From Mycolicibacter arupensis (lineage in GTDB: Bacteria; Actinomycetota; Actinomycetes; Mycobacteriales; Mycobacteriaceae): 58,894 nucleotides of DNA. This document shows, piece by piece, positions 1 to 9,096 of the stretch; position 1 is the stretch's first letter, and every line of letters starts with the position of its first letter. The DNA is taken from contig NZ_MVHH01000026.1 of NCBI RefSeq assembly GCF_002086515.1, forward strand, positions 1 to 58,894, read 5' to 3'. The notes under the pieces were generated by a model. It was given only the letters and a program-made list of their open reading frames with translations, was not told where the DNA came from and ran no database searches. The translations under genes and the position numbers were made by a program.

Positions 1-2295
1 CTCATCCATCGGCGGGGGCGGCGGCGGGGCGGCCGGAACACCCGCGTAGCCACCGATTTCGGTGGGGGTCGGGAAGGATTCGTTGGGAGTGCCCTGCAGC
101 GCACCGTCCATGGTGGCTTTCCAGATGTCGGCCGGAATACCCGCGCCGTACACCGCTCCTCCCCACTGATTCACCAGCGGATCCTTGCTGTCGGTGGTGC
201 CCACCCACACCGCGGTCGACAGCGAAGGGGTGTAACCGACCATCCAGGCGTCCTTGTTGGCGCCGGTGTCACCGAGCTGGGTGGTTCCGGTCTTGGCCGC
301 CGCGGGCCGGCCGCCGGCCAGGGTATGCCCGCGCGACCAGCCCGGAATGGGCACCATGGCGGCGGTGACGTTGTCGGCGACCGCTTTCGGGATGCGCTGT
401 TCGCCGGTGTCCTCGGAGGTCTTGGCGTCGAACAGCACGCTACCGTTCGAGCTGACCACCTTCTCCACGAAGTGCGGTGGGTGGTAGATACCCGAGTCGG
501 CCAAGGTGGCGTACGCCGAGGCCATGTCGATGACCCTGGTCAGATACTGGCCCAGCACCACGCCGCCTTCCGGCGGACCGCCGTCCTGAGACAGGGTGTG
601 CTCAACACCGGGGAAGCTCGTGGCAACGCCGGCCTGATGTGCCGCGTCGGCGACGTCCTGCGCCCCGTTGTTGAGCTTGAGCATCAGCCGGTAATACGAA
701 GTGTTCAGCGAGCGCTTGAGCGCCTCGGCGATGTTGCAGACACCGCAACCCTCGCCCTCGGCGTTGGTGATCTTGATCTGGCCGTTCTCGAGGGTCAGCG
801 GGGAACTGTCGATCTGGTAACCCAGGCCGATACCCTGCTCCAGCGCGGCCACCAGCGCGAACACCTTGAACGCTGAACCGGTCTGCAGGGCGGCCTGGGC
901 GAAGTCGAAGCCCGTCGCCTCTGATCCCCCGTAGTAGGCGCGCACTGCGCCGTCCCGCGGATCGATCGAGACCACCGCCGCGCGCATCTTCGGCATCTGG
1001 TCCTTGAGGTAGGTCTCGACCGCCTCCTCGGCGGCGTCCTGCGCCGCCGGGTCGATGGTGGTGGTGATCTGCAGACCCTGGGTGTTGAGCGTCTGCTCGT
1101 CGATGTTGAACAGCTCAAGCAGTTCTCGGGTCACCTGCCGCTGAATCAGCCCGTTGGGCCCGGTGGTGATGTTGCGAGAGCTCGCCAGGTCAGGCGAGAC
1201 CGTGGCCGGAAAGTCCTGAGCGGCCCGCTCGGTGGCGGTCAGCGCCCCGGTCTCCACCATGCCGTCGAGCACCCAGTTCCAGCGGTCCACGGCGCCTTCG
1301 GGATCGACGGCGGGGTCCAACGTGGACGGCCGCTGGATCAGCGCCGCCAACAGCGCGCCTTCGGCGATGTCGAGGTCCTCGACCGGTTTGTCGAAGTAGG
1401 CCCGCGACGCCGCGGCGATCCCATAGGCGCCGCGGCCGAAGTAGATGATGTTCAAGTACGCCTGCAGCACATCGTCTTTGGGCCACGCGCTGGACATCTT
1501 GGTGGCGATCACCAGTTCTTTGGCCTTGCGGACCAATCCGCCCATGCCGGCCCGCTCGGAACCCACCAGGGCGTTCTTGACGTACTGCTGGGTGATGGTC
1601 GAGCCGCCCTGGGTGTCGCCGCCGAAGATGTTGTTCTTGATGGCGCGGGCGAAGCCGGACACCGAGAATCCCGGGTTGGAGTAGAAGTCGCGGTCCTCGG
1701 CGGCCAGCACCGCGTTGCGCACATAGACCGGCACCTGGTTGATGTCGATGTCGACGCGGTTGCCTTCCGGCGGAATGATCTTGGCGAGTTCGGAGCCGTC
1801 GCTGGCCAGGATGGTCGACACCTGGTTGGTGCGGATGTCCCCCGGCGAGGGCACCTCGGTGATCGAGTACGCCATCGCAAAGGTGATGACAGGCAACAGC
1901 AGCAACACCGCCGCGCCGATGTAGCACCCGCGGCGGATCCAGCGCCAGTTCGGCGGGTGGTCCCGCAGCCAGTTCAGCGGGTTCGGTGCGGCCGGGCGGT
2001 CCGGGGGGCGCGGCTGCTCGGACCGCCGCGGCGCAGCCGCGGTGACGGGTTTCTCCGGCGGGGGCTCGCGCCGCGGGATGCGGCCGCTCAGCGTCTCCTC
2101 GCGTTGCCGTGGCGTGCCGTCGAGCGCGGCACGGACGGCGTCGATCGGGTCGCGCAGATCGGCGGTGACGGCATCGTCGACCGCCGGAATGATCGTGGTG
2201 AGCCGGTCGTCCGGTCCGGCCGGGGGGCGCCGCCCACCGGCGTCGGAGGACCGGGCCGAGCCGGTGTCGGGCTCGTCGGCGTGGTGTTTACTCAC
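1..2295 (-). CDS. ponA1: Bifunctional class A penicillin-binding protein PonA1 (3' end outside window)
   Basis: Membrane-anchored peptidoglycan synthase with glycosyltransferase and transpeptidase activity. The GTG start at 2295 gives a proline- and arginine-rich cytoplasmic tail of about 115 residues, then one membrane segment (about 120-143). The glycosyltransferase domain follows, with its catalytic Glu in AAEDRDF at about residue 200, then the transpeptidase domain with the SxxK serine at about 474 (TGSAFK), an SLN motif and KTGTT near 655. The visible 765 codons end in a proline run (PPPPPPMDE) and remain open at the window edge, so the C-terminus is cut. The start overlaps the stop of the upstream DUF5318 gene by 8 nt, indicating a two-gene operon. 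In mycobacteria PonA1 drives polar growth and is a PknB substrate (family knowledge). Confidence 0.96.
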   Translation of the reverse strand, partial: MSKHHADEPDTGSARSSDAGGRRPPAGPDDRLTTIIPAVDDAVTADLRDPIDAVRAALDGTPRQREETLSGRIPRREPPPEKPVTAAAPRRSEQPRPPDRPAAPNPLNWLRDHPPNWRWIRRGCYIGAAVLLLLPVITFAMAYSITEVPSPGDIRTNQVSTILASDGSELAKIIPPEGNRVDIDINQVPVYVRNAVLAAEDRDFYSNPGFSVSGFARAIKNNIFGGDTQGGSTITQQYVKNALVGSERAGMGGLVRKAKELVIATKMSSAWPKDDVLQAYLNIIYFGRGAYGIAAASRAYFDKPVEDLDIAEGALLAALIQRPSTLDPAVDPEGAVDRWNWVLDGMVETGALTATERAAQDFPATVSPDLASSRNITTGPNGLIQRQVTRELLELFNIDEQTLNTQGLQITTTIDPAAQDAAEEAVETYLKDQMPKMRAAVVSIDPRDGAVRAYYGGSEATGFDFAQAALQTGSAFKVFALVAALEQGIGLGYQIDSSPLTLENGQIKITNAEGEGCGVCNIAEALKRSLNTSYYRLMLKLNNGAQDVADAAHQAGVATSFPGVEHTLSQDGGPPEGGVVLGQYLTRVIDMASAYATLADSGIYHPPHFVEKVVSSNGSVLFDAKTSEDTGEQRIPKAVADNVTAAMVPIPGWSRGHTLAGGRPAAAKTGTTQLGDTGANKDAWMVGYTPSLSTAVWVGTTDSKDPLVNQWGGAVYGAGIPADIWKATMDGALQGTPNESFPTPTEIGGYAGVPAAPPPPPPMDE

Positions 2296-2713
2296 TGGCG
2301 GTACGGGCTCCGCTGCGTGCCGTCCGTCGCCCGCGGGATCCCTTGGGCGGGCTCGCGATGCCCAGCACGTATGACTTCACCAGGTGGTTCCAGCTGCAGG
2401 TCCGGCATACCTCGACGACGTACACCGAGAACTCCGAGAATCGGGTGGCAAGGAGCACCAGTTCCTCGGCGGAACGCGCCGAACCCGAGACCGCGCCCAG
2501 CTGTTCGCCGTACACCCACGACACCAGGGTCAGCTGCTCCTTGCGGCAGATGGGGCAGACCACTGCACTCTGCTTGCCGTGGAACTTCGCGGCCCGCAGC
2601 AGATACGGATTGGCGTCGCACACTTCGGAGACCCCGGTGCGCCCGGAGTAGACCTCGGCCAGCAGGGAACGGCGCCGGAGCGCGTAGTCCACCACCTGTC
2701 GCTGCAATCGCAC
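2288..2713 (-). CDS. DUF5318 protein (Rv0049 family), putative zinc-binding
   Basis: Small soluble protein of 141 residues, conserved beside ponA1 in mycobacteria; function unknown. It carries two CxxC pairs, VCPICRKE and VCRTCSWNH, about 50 residues apart, typical of a structural zinc site. I chose the GTG at 2713 over one at 2740 for two reasons. The protein then begins RLQRQVVDYALRRR, as in relatives. A TACTCT -10 element also sits exactly 7 nt upstream (2721-2726), consistent with a leaderless transcript. It runs into ponA1 with an 8-nt overlap. There is no signal peptide or membrane segment. Confidence 0.85.
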   Translation of the reverse strand: MRLQRQVVDYALRRRSLLAEVYSGRTGVSEVCDANPYLLRAAKFHGKQSAVVCPICRKEQLTLVSWVYGEQLGAVSGSARSAEELVLLATRFSEFSVYVVEVCRTCSWNHLVKSYVLGIASPPKGSRGRRTARSGARTASE

Positions 2714-2720
2714 GCTGACC

Positions 2721-2726
2721 AGAGTA
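2721..2726 (-). promoter_or_regulatory. -10 element TACTCT, predicted leaderless start of the DUF5318-ponA1 operon
   Basis: On the minus strand TACTCT (TAnnnT) is followed by 7 nt and the GTG at 2713, with no Shine-Dalgarno sequence in between. This is the spacing expected when transcription starts at the start codon itself. Confidence 0.55.
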
Positions 2727-2812
2727 CGTCGGGTCCCCACCGGCAGTCGCGATCAACGCCCTTAACCGACGTCAACCGGCGGATTCGGGGACACCGTCGC
2801 GCACCGTTCTTT

Positions 2813-2818
2813 TACTAT
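2813..2818 (+). promoter_or_regulatory. -10 element TACTAT, predicted leaderless start of the DUF1707 gene
   Basis: TACTAT is followed by 7 nt and the GTG at 2826, with no ribosome-binding sequence. It lies back to back with the divergent -10 at 2721-2726, so the 112-bp gap holds two divergent promoters. Confidence 0.6.
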
Positions 2819-2825
2819 CGTCGCC

Positions 2826-3677
2826 GTGGCGACACGGCAGACCGCAGGCACCCGAGCCAAAGACAGCGACCGCGACGACGTGTGCCGGATCCTCGACAGT
2901 GCGCTGGGTGAGGGGCAGCTGTCGGGCGCCGAGCACCAGGAACGCGTCAGTTCAGCCACTCGTGCTGTCACCCTGGGTGATCTTCATGCGCTGGTCAGCG
3001 ACCTGCAGACCGAGACAGCTCCGGTCAAGCTGCCCGCCCTGGGCGGTCCCACGACCTTTGGCGTGCGCAGCGTCGTCCTCAAAGCATTGGGTGTCCTGGG
3101 TGCGACGTTGCTGGTGGGACTGTTGCTGGGCTGGGTGATGTATGGGAACACCAGCTCGCCCCTGAGCTTCACCTCCGACCCCGGGGCCAAGCCGGACGGC
3201 GTCGCGCCGGTGGTGCTGACGCCGCCCCGGCAGCTGCACTCGCTGGGCGGGCTGACCGGGCTGCTGGAGCAGGCCCGCCAGAAGTTCGGCGACACCAAGG
3301 GTTACCGCCTGGTGGTCTACCCCGACTACGCGTCCCTGGAACGCGCCGATCCGGCCGAGGAACGCCGCAAGCTGGACTACTCCTACCGGGGAGGCTGGGA
3401 CGACCCGTCCACGTCATCTCGGAGCAGCGACGACGTTCTGGTCGATCTGGGCGCGTTCGACGTCAAGACCGCGGTCGGCATCCTGCGCGGCGGCCCCGAA
3501 ACGCTCGGGATCAAGCCGTCTGAGGTGAAGAACACCTACCTGATCGTGGATCCGGCCCGGGATCCGACGACACCGGGGGCGCTGTCGCTGTCGGTGTACG
3601 TCTCCAGCGACTACGGCAGCGGGTACATCGCCTTCGCCGGAGACGGCACGATCAAACGCATCAATTACCCCTCCTGA
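2826..3677 (+). CDS. DUF1707 single-pass membrane protein (Rv0048c family)
   Basis: 283 residues. Residues about 14-60 (SDRDDVCRILDSALGEGQLS and following) form a DUF1707/SHOCT-like helical domain common at the N-terminus of actinobacterial membrane proteins. One hydrophobic segment (about 84-106, LGVLGATLLVGLLLGWVMYG) follows, then an extracytoplasmic domain of about 175 residues with a conserved DxxxV/YVSSDYGSGYI region near the end. Function is unknown. It stands alone, divergent from the DUF5318-ponA1 pair. The GTG start is supported by the adjacent -10 element. Confidence 0.85.
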   Translation: MATRQTAGTRAKDSDRDDVCRILDSALGEGQLSGAEHQERVSSATRAVTLGDLHALVSDLQTETAPVKLPALGGPTTFGVRSVVLKALGVLGATLLVGLLLGWVMYGNTSSPLSFTSDPGAKPDGVAPVVLTPPRQLHSLGGLTGLLEQARQKFGDTKGYRLVVYPDYASLERADPAEERRKLDYSYRGGWDDPSTSSRSSDDVLVDLGAFDVKTAVGILRGGPETLGIKPSEVKNTYLIVDPARDPTTPGALSLSVYVSSDYGSGYIAFAGDGTIKRINYPS

Positions 3678-3735
3678 TCCGCGCGCCTCAAACGCCCCGT
3701 TGCGGGCGCCTGAATGTTAGGCGAACGACAGCCAC

Positions 3736-3765
3736 TTGGGTTCTGTTATATCGGCGCGATACTAT
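3736..3765 (+). promoter_or_regulatory. padR promoter with overlapping dyad (candidate autoregulatory operator)
   Basis: TTGGGT (3736-3741), an 18-nt spacer and TACTAT (3760-3765) form a sigma-A-type promoter about 50 nt upstream of padR. A perfect inverted repeat TATCG-GCG-CGATA (3749-3761) overlaps the -10, and a second one, GCGA-N7-TCGC (3756-3770), spans the start region. PadR proteins commonly bind such sites at their own promoter; that link is inference. Confidence 0.5.
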
Positions 3766-3818
3766 GTCGCGAACCGTCGACCGGTCGTAGCTGAAAACAC
3801 ATCAGGGAGGTGATTCGA

Positions 3819-4361
3819 GTGCTTGAACTTGCCATTTTGGGCCTGCTGCTCGAGTCGCCGATGCACGGCTACGAGCTCCGGAAGCGGTTGACCGGTCTGC
3901 TGGGTGCCTTCCGGGCGTTCTCCTACGGCTCGCTGTACCCCGCGCTGCGGCGCATGCAGTTGGCCGGCGTGATCGCCGAAGACGCCGCTCCAACGGGGAC
4001 CCCGGTGCGCCGGGCTCGGCGGGTTTACCAGCTGACCGACGCCGGCCGTGAGCGCTTCAACGAGCTGGTGTCCGACACCGGCCCGCAGAACTACACCGAC
4101 GATGGCTTCGGGGTGCACCTGGCGTTCTTCAACCGCACCCCTGCCGAAGCCCGGATGCGCATCCTTGAGGGACGCCGCCGGCAGGTGGAGGAACGCCGGG
4201 AAGGCCTGCGCAACGCGGTGGCACGGGCCAGCAACTCGCTGGACCGCTACACCCGTCAACTGCACCAGCTCGGGCTGGAGTCCAGCGAGCGGGAAGTCAA
4301 GTGGCTCAACGAGCTGATTGCGGCCGAACGCGTGTCGCAGGGTCGGGCCGAACAACCCTGA
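3819..4361 (+). CDS. PadR-family transcriptional regulator (Rv0047c family)
   Basis: 180-residue PadR repressor with an N-terminal winged helix (LELAILGLLLESPMHGYELR, then SYGSLYPALRRM as recognition region) and a helical C-terminal dimerisation region (about 105-165). I chose the GTG at 3819 because GGGAGG lies 8 nt upstream and the protein then begins MLELAILGLL like relatives; an in-frame GTG at 3810 would overlap the ribosome-binding site. ino1 starts 74 nt downstream on the same strand, so padR may be co-transcribed with ino1 or control it. No ligand can be assigned from sequence. Confidence 0.9.
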   Translation: MLELAILGLLLESPMHGYELRKRLTGLLGAFRAFSYGSLYPALRRMQLAGVIAEDAAPTGTPVRRARRVYQLTDAGRERFNELVSDTGPQNYTDDGFGVHLAFFNRTPAEARMRILEGRRRQVEERREGLRNAVARASNSLDRYTRQLHQLGLESSEREVKWLNELIAAERVSQGRAEQP

Positions 4362-4435
4362 TCCTGCCGGACGCGGGCATCGGGACAACACAACACAGCA
4401 CGTAGCAGTGAAAGCAAAAAAGGAGAGCGTCGAAA

Positions 4436-5527
4436 ATGACTGAGCAAACGACGGATGTGCGGGTCGCCATTGTCGGCGTCGGCAACTGCGCGTCCTCGCT
4501 GGTCCAGGGCGTCCAGTACTACCAGAACGCCGATGACACCTCGACGGTCCCCGGCCTGATGCATGTGCGGTTCGGTCCGTATCACGTCCGCGACGTGAAG
4601 TTCGTCGCCGCGTTCGACGTGGACGCCAAGAAGGTGGGCTTCGACCTCTCCGAGGCGATCTTCGCCTCGGAGAACAACACCATCAAGATCGCTGACGTGC
4701 CGCCGACGGACGTCATCGTGCAGCGCGGCCCGACCCTCGACGGCATCGGCAAGTACTACGCGGAGACCATCGAGGTGTCCGACGCCGAAGCCGTGGACGT
4801 GGTGGCGGCGCTGCGTGAGGCCAAGGTCGACGTGCTGGTCTCCTACCTGCCGGTGGGTTCGGAAGAGGCCGACAAGTTCTACGCCCAGTGCGCCATCGAC
4901 GCCAATGTCGCGTTCGTCAACGCCCTGCCCGTGTTCATCGCCTCCGACCCGGTCTGGGCCAAGAAGTTCGCCGACGCCGGCGTGCCGATCGTCGGCGACG
5001 ACATCAAGAGCCAGGTCGGCGCCACGATCACCCACCGGGTGATGGCCAAGCTGTTCGAGGACCGCGGCGTCACACTGGACCGCACCTACCAGCTCAACGT
5101 CGGCGGCAACATGGACTTCAAGAACATGCTCGAGCGTGAGCGCCTGGAGTCCAAGAAGGTGTCCAAGACTCAGGCCGTCACCTCCAACCTCACCGGCTCG
5201 CTGGCCGGCAAGGTCGAGGACAAGAACGTCCACATCGGACCAAGCGACCACGTGGCCTGGCTCGACGACCGCAAGTGGGCCTACGTGCGCCTCGAGGGTC
5301 GTGCCTTCGGCGACGCACCGCTGAACCTCGAGTACAAGCTCGAGGTGTGGGACTCGCCCAACTCCGCCGGCATCATCATCGACGCGGTGCGCGCCGCCAA
5401 GATCGCCAAGGACCGCGGCATCGGCGGACCGATCCTGCCCGCGTCGGCCTACCTGATGAAGAGCCCGCCCAAGCAGCTGGCCGACGACGTCGCACGCGCG
5501 CAGCTCGAAGAGTTCATCGTCGGTTAG
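4436..5527 (+). CDS. ino1: Inositol-3-phosphate synthase Ino1
   Basis: NAD-dependent conversion of glucose 6-phosphate to 1D-myo-inositol 3-phosphate, the precursor of phosphatidylinositol, LAM and mycothiol. It has 363 residues, normal for the short actinobacterial form. The Rossmann NAD-binding loop is GVGNCAS at residues 14-20. The central catalytic region includes [12 protein letters not shown] and [12 protein letters not shown], followed by a conserved KTQAVTSNL stretch. AAAAAGGAGAG gives a strong ribosome-binding site 9 nt before the ATG. The upstream PadR gene is the likely local regulator (inference). Confidence 0.97.
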   Translation: MTEQTTDVRVAIVGVGNCASSLVQGVQYYQNADDTSTVPGLMHVRFGPYHVRDVKFVAAFDVDAKKVGFDLSEAIFASENNTIKIADVPPTDVIVQRGPTLDGIGKYYAETIEVSDAEAVDVVAALREAKVDVLVSYLPVGSEEADKFYAQCAIDANVAFVNALPVFIASDPVWAKKFADAGVPIVGDDIKSQVGATITHRVMAKLFEDRGVTLDRTYQLNVGGNMDFKNMLERERLESKKVSKTQAVTSNLTGSLAGKVEDKNVHIGPSDHVAWLDDRKWAYVRLEGRAFGDAPLNLEYKLEVWDSPNSAGIIIDAVRAAKIAKDRGIGGPILPASAYLMKSPPKQLADDVARAQLEEFIVG

Positions 5528-5584
5528 CCGTTGACTCTGCGCTGAGGCCACGAACAACTCGTACTTTTACGCCAAGGACGCAGA

Positions 5585-6481
5585 GTGAGCGGGAATATGA
5601 CCGACGACGAACTGGCCGGCCTCTCGGAGTTCGACCTGCTGGTCGGCAACGCCGAGCAGGCCGGTCTCACCGGCCCGCTGCCCGAGGTCGAGCGCATCGA
5701 GACCGCCGAGATCAGTGCGTTGCGCTGGGGGACGGCCGCGCCGCGGGTGGTGTTCCTGCACGGCGGCGCACAGAACGCCCACACCTGGGACACCGTCGTC
5801 CTCGGGCTCGGCGAACCCGCACTGGCGGTGGACCTGCCCGGCCACGGCCGTTCCGCCTGGCGCGACGACGGCGACTACTCACCGCAGCGCAATGCCGCCG
5901 CGGTGGCTCCGGTCCTGCGCGAGCTGGCGCCGGACGCCACCTTGGTGGTCGGCATGTCACTGGGTGGACTCACCGCGATCCGGCTGGCGGCCACGGCACC
6001 CGAGCTGGTGCGCCGGTTGGCCCTGGTGGACGTGACGCCTTCGGCGCTGCAGCGGCACGCCCAGATGAGCACCGCCGACCGCGGCACGGTGGCACTGGTG
6101 CAGGGCGACCGGACCTTCCCGGATTTCGCGGCGCTGCTGGAGGTCACCGTGGCCGCGGCGCCACACCGGGATCCGGAGTCCTTGCGGCGCGGGCTTTTCC
6201 ACAACACCCGGCGATTGCCCGACGGCAGCTGGACGTGGCGCTACGACGCCATCCGCTCGGTCGGCGATTTCACCGACCTGTGGACCGATGTCGCGTCGAT
6301 CACCGCACCGACCACACTGATCCGCGGTGGCGACTCGGCGTTCGTCTCCGCCGACGACGTCGCCGAGTACGCCCAACGCTCGCCGGGACTGACCACCCAC
6401 GTCGTGGATGGCGCGGGGCACTCGGTGCAAAGTGATCGGCCGCGGGTACTGGTCGAGCTGCTTCGCATGGCACTGGCCTGA
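5585..6481 (+). CDS. Alpha/beta-fold hydrolase (Rv0045c-type esterase)
   Basis: 298 residues with the alpha/beta-hydrolase layout: oxyanion loop HGGAQNAHTW (about 59-68), nucleophile elbow GMSLGG with Ser125, and a C-terminal catalytic His in GHSVQSD. The mycobacterial homologue Rv0045c is described as an esterase for short acyl chains; the natural substrate is not evident. AAGGAC lies a few bases before the GTG at 5585, which I prefer to the ATG at 5597. It follows ino1 by 57 nt on the same strand. No signal peptide, so cytosolic. Confidence 0.88.
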   Translation: MSGNMTDDELAGLSEFDLLVGNAEQAGLTGPLPEVERIETAEISALRWGTAAPRVVFLHGGAQNAHTWDTVVLGLGEPALAVDLPGHGRSAWRDDGDYSPQRNAAAVAPVLRELAPDATLVVGMSLGGLTAIRLAATAPELVRRLALVDVTPSALQRHAQMSTADRGTVALVQGDRTFPDFAALLEVTVAAAPHRDPESLRRGLFHNTRRLPDGSWTWRYDAIRSVGDFTDLWTDVASITAPTTLIRGGDSAFVSADDVAEYAQRSPGLTTHVVDGAGHSVQSDRPRVLVELLRMALA

Positions 6482-6523
6482 CATCCGGCGGTTCGCCAGG
6501 GCCGAACCCGAGGTTTCCGGGGA

Positions 6524-6529
6524 TACAGT
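6524..6529 (+). promoter_or_regulatory. -10 element TACAGT, predicted leaderless start of the F420 oxidoreductase
   Basis: TACAGT is followed by 6 nt and the ATG at 6536; no ribosome-binding sequence is present. Confidence 0.5.
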
Positions 6530-6535
6530 GGCCAG

Positions 6536-7333
6536 ATGGCCCGGCCCCTCCGCATCGCGGTACAGCTGCAACCCCAGCACGCGCCGCACTACAGCGCGAT
6601 TCGCGACGCGGTCCGTCGGTGCGAGGACATCGGCGTCGACATCGCCTTCAACTGGGATCACTTCTTCCCGCTCTACGGCGACCGCGACGGAGAACACTTC
6701 GAGTGCTGGACCATGCTGGCCGCCTGGGCAGAGCAGACCTCGCGCATCGAGATCGGTGCCCTGGTCTCGTGCAACTCCTACCGCAACCCCGAACTGCTCG
6801 CCGACATGGCCCGCACCGTCGACCACATCGGCGGTGGACGCTTGATCCTGGGGATCGGCTCGGGCTGGAAACACCGGGATTACCGCGAATACGGCTACGA
6901 GTTCGGTACCGCGGGCAGCCGACTCGATGACTTGGCGAGCGCATTGCCGCGGATCACACGCCGCCTGGCCCAGCTCAACCCGCCGCCAACCCGGCCTATC
7001 CCGACGCTGATCGGGGGTGCCGGCGAACGTAAGACCCTGCGCCTGGTCGCCGAGCACGCCGATATCTGGCACAGCTTCGCCGACGCCGACAGCTATCCCC
7101 ACAAGGCCGCGGTGCTCGCCGAGCACTGCGCCGCCCTCGGACGTGATCCCGCAACCATTGAGCACTCCGCTGCGCTCGGCGGTGACCAGACCCGTGGCAG
7201 CATCGCCGAGCTGCTGGCCGAGGCCGACGCCTTGAGCGCCCTGGGGGTGAGCCTGTTGACCATCGGCAGCAGTGGACCCGACTATGACCTGACCGCGGCC
7301 GAAGCGCTGTGCCGATGGCGCGATCAGCACTGA
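6536..7333 (+). CDS. Luciferase-like F420-dependent oxidoreductase (Rv0044c family)
   Basis: 265-residue member of the luciferase-like monooxygenase superfamily, TIM-barrel type, in the F420-dependent branch. Visible features are NWDHFFPLYGD (about 38-48), the EIGALVSCNSYRNP stretch, the LILGIGSGWKHRDYREYG block (about 103-120) typical of F420 enzymes, and IPTLIGGAGERKTLR (about 155-170). Substrate unknown. Its 3' end overlaps the next gene by 19 nt, so it appears translationally coupled to the ABC transporter genes. Confidence 0.87.
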   Translation: MARPLRIAVQLQPQHAPHYSAIRDAVRRCEDIGVDIAFNWDHFFPLYGDRDGEHFECWTMLAAWAEQTSRIEIGALVSCNSYRNPELLADMARTVDHIGGGRLILGIGSGWKHRDYREYGYEFGTAGSRLDDLASALPRITRRLAQLNPPPTRPIPTLIGGAGERKTLRLVAEHADIWHSFADADSYPHKAAVLAEHCAALGRDPATIEHSAALGGDQTRGSIAELLAEADALSALGVSLLTIGSSGPDYDLTAAEALCRWRDQH

Positions 7334-9096
7334 GACTGGCGGCGTTTCTCGCCACCTGCCTGATCATGGGCAGCCTCGCGGCTGTGCCCCCGGCCGGCGC
7401 CGCACCCGACCAATGCGCCCCCCTCGGCGAGGAGGCCGCCGTCGCGTTGCCGCCCAAACTGGCCAACGCCAAGCGTCCGCGGGAGGACAAGTACACCACC
7501 GCCGCAGTTGAGCCGCTGAGCTCCGTGGACATCACCAAACTCGGGCTGGGGACCCCCGGTGTCCTCACGGTCGGCACCATCACCGAGAGCCCGCCGACCA
7601 ACTGCATCAACGCCAAGGGCCGCTACACCGGCTTCGACAACGAGCTGCTGCGGGCCATCGCCAAGAAGCTGGGCCTGCGGATCCAATTCGTGGGCACCGA
7701 CTTCTTCGGGTTGCTGGCCCAGGTGGAGTCCGGGCGGTTCGATGTCGGTTCGGCGTCGATCAATGCCACCGAAGAGCGCCGTCGCACAGTCGGTTTCACC
7801 AATGGCTACAACTTCGGCTACATGGCCTTGGTGGTCCCCAGCGGCTCGGCGATCAGCGGATATGACGCCCTGACCGCCGGCCAGCGCATCGCCGTGGTGC
7901 AGGGCACCGTCGAAGACGCCTATGTCGTCGACACCCTGGAGATCGAACCGGTACGGTTCCCCGACTCGATCACGCTGTACGCCAGCCTGAAGAGCCGTCA
8001 GGTCGATGCTTGGGTGGCCCCTTCGATGACCGCCCTGAACCTGCTGCGGCCGGGCGATCCGGCGCAGATCGTCGGCAGCACATTCAGCCCGGCCGGTTTC
8101 GAGGCGTACGCGGTCGCCAAGGGGAACCAGGCTCTGACGTCGGCGCTGAACTCCGGTCTGGACGCCGTCATCGCCGACGGCACCTGGCCTCAGCTTTACA
8201 CCGACTGGGTGCCGCGGCCACTGCCGCCGGACTGGAAACCGGGTTCCAAGTCAGCTGCCACCCCGCACCTGCCGGACTTCGCCGCGATAGCCGCGCGGCA
8301 CCACCGGGCTGAGGCCGAGCCCTACACGCCCAAATCGACTCTGGCGCAACTGCGCGACTCCTTCTTCGACTGGGAGCTCTACCGTCAAGCGCTGCCCGAC
8401 CTCATCAAGACCGGCCTGCCCAATACTCTGCTGCTGACGGTGAGCGGCGGTGTCATCGGCCTGCTGGCCGGACTGGGCCTGGCCGTCGCGGGGATCTCCC
8501 GCACGCGGTGGCTGCGCTGGCCGGCCCGGATCTACACCGACATCTTCCGGGGCCTGCCCGAGGTGCTGATCATTTTGCTGATCGGCCTGGCGGTCGGTCC
8601 GCTGGTGGGCGGGCTGACGCACAACAATCCCTATCCGCTGGGGATCGCCGCCCTGGGGCTGACCGCTGCCGCCTATATCGGCGAGATTCTGCGCTCGGGA
8701 ATCCAGAGCGTGGAGGCCGGCCAGTTGGAGGCTTCCCGGGCTTTGGGCTTCGGGTATCCGGAGGCCATGCGCCTGGTGGTGATCCCCCAGGGCATCCGGC
8801 GGGTGTTGCCGGCGCTGGTCAACCAATTCATTGCCCTGCTCAAAGCCTCGGCATTGTTGTACTTCCTCGGCCTGGTGGCCGGTCAGCGCGAGCTGTTCCA
8901 GGTGGGCCGTGACTTCAACGCCCAGACCGGCAGCCTGTCGCCGCTGGTGGCAGCCGGCCTGCTCTACCTGGCGCTGACCATCCCGTTGACCCATCTGGTG
9001 AACGTGGTCGATCATCGATTGCGCCGCGGCAGGCCCCCCGAGGCCGATGACTCCGTGGAGTTGAGCCCGGCGATCTCCAGTCAGGAGATGACGTGA
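7315..9096 (+). CDS. ABC importer protein: substrate-binding domain fused to permease (polar amino-acid type)
   Basis: 594 residues. A signal peptide or anchor occupies about 1-29. A type-2 periplasmic binding domain follows (about 60-300: GVLTVGTITESPP, YTGFDNELLRAIAKKLGLRI, SGRFDVGSASINATEERR). After a linker, an amino-acid-type permease (about 365-575) has the EAA-loop ASRALGFGYPEAMRLVVIPQ. This is the His/Glu/Arg ABC uptake family, with binding protein and permease in one chain; fusions of this kind (GlnP-like) are known in Gram-positive bacteria. The ATG at 7315 was preferred to a GTG at 7309. The start overlaps the oxidoreductase, and the end shares GTGA with the ATPase gene, so the three genes form one unit. 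Likely substrate is an amino acid; identity unresolved. Confidence 0.9.
   Translation: MARSALRLAAFLATCLIMGSLAAVPPAGAAPDQCAPLGEEAAVALPPKLANAKRPREDKYTTAAVEPLSSVDITKLGLGTPGVLTVGTITESPPTNCINAKGRYTGFDNELLRAIAKKLGLRIQFVGTDFFGLLAQVESGRFDVGSASINATEERRRTVGFTNGYNFGYMALVVPSGSAISGYDALTAGQRIAVVQGTVEDAYVVDTLEIEPVRFPDSITLYASLKSRQVDAWVAPSMTALNLLRPGDPAQIVGSTFSPAGFEAYAVAKGNQALTSALNSGLDAVIADGTWPQLYTDWVPRPLPPDWKPGSKSAATPHLPDFAAIAARHHRAEAEPYTPKSTLAQLRDSFFDWELYRQALPDLIKTGLPNTLLLTVSGGVIGLLAGLGLAVAGISRTRWLRWPARIYTDIFRGLPEVLIILLIGLAVGPLVGGLTHNNPYPLGIAALGLTAAAYIGEILRSGIQSVEAGQLEASRALGFGYPEAMRLVVIPQGIRRVLPALVNQFIALLKASALLYFLGLVAGQRELFQVGRDFNAQTGSLSPLVAAGLLYLALTIPLTHLVNVVDHRLRRGRPPEADDSVELSPAISSQEMT

Noticed and set aside
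3693..3708. Hairpin CGCCC-CGTTGC-GGGCG after the DUF1707 gene
   Set aside because: Only 5 bp with no T-tract; too weak to call a terminator.
4256..5557. 433-codon frame opposite ino1 and 457-codon frame opposite the hydrolase/F420 genes (5957-7330)
   Set aside because: Both are mirror frames of well-supported genes and have no recognisable domains.
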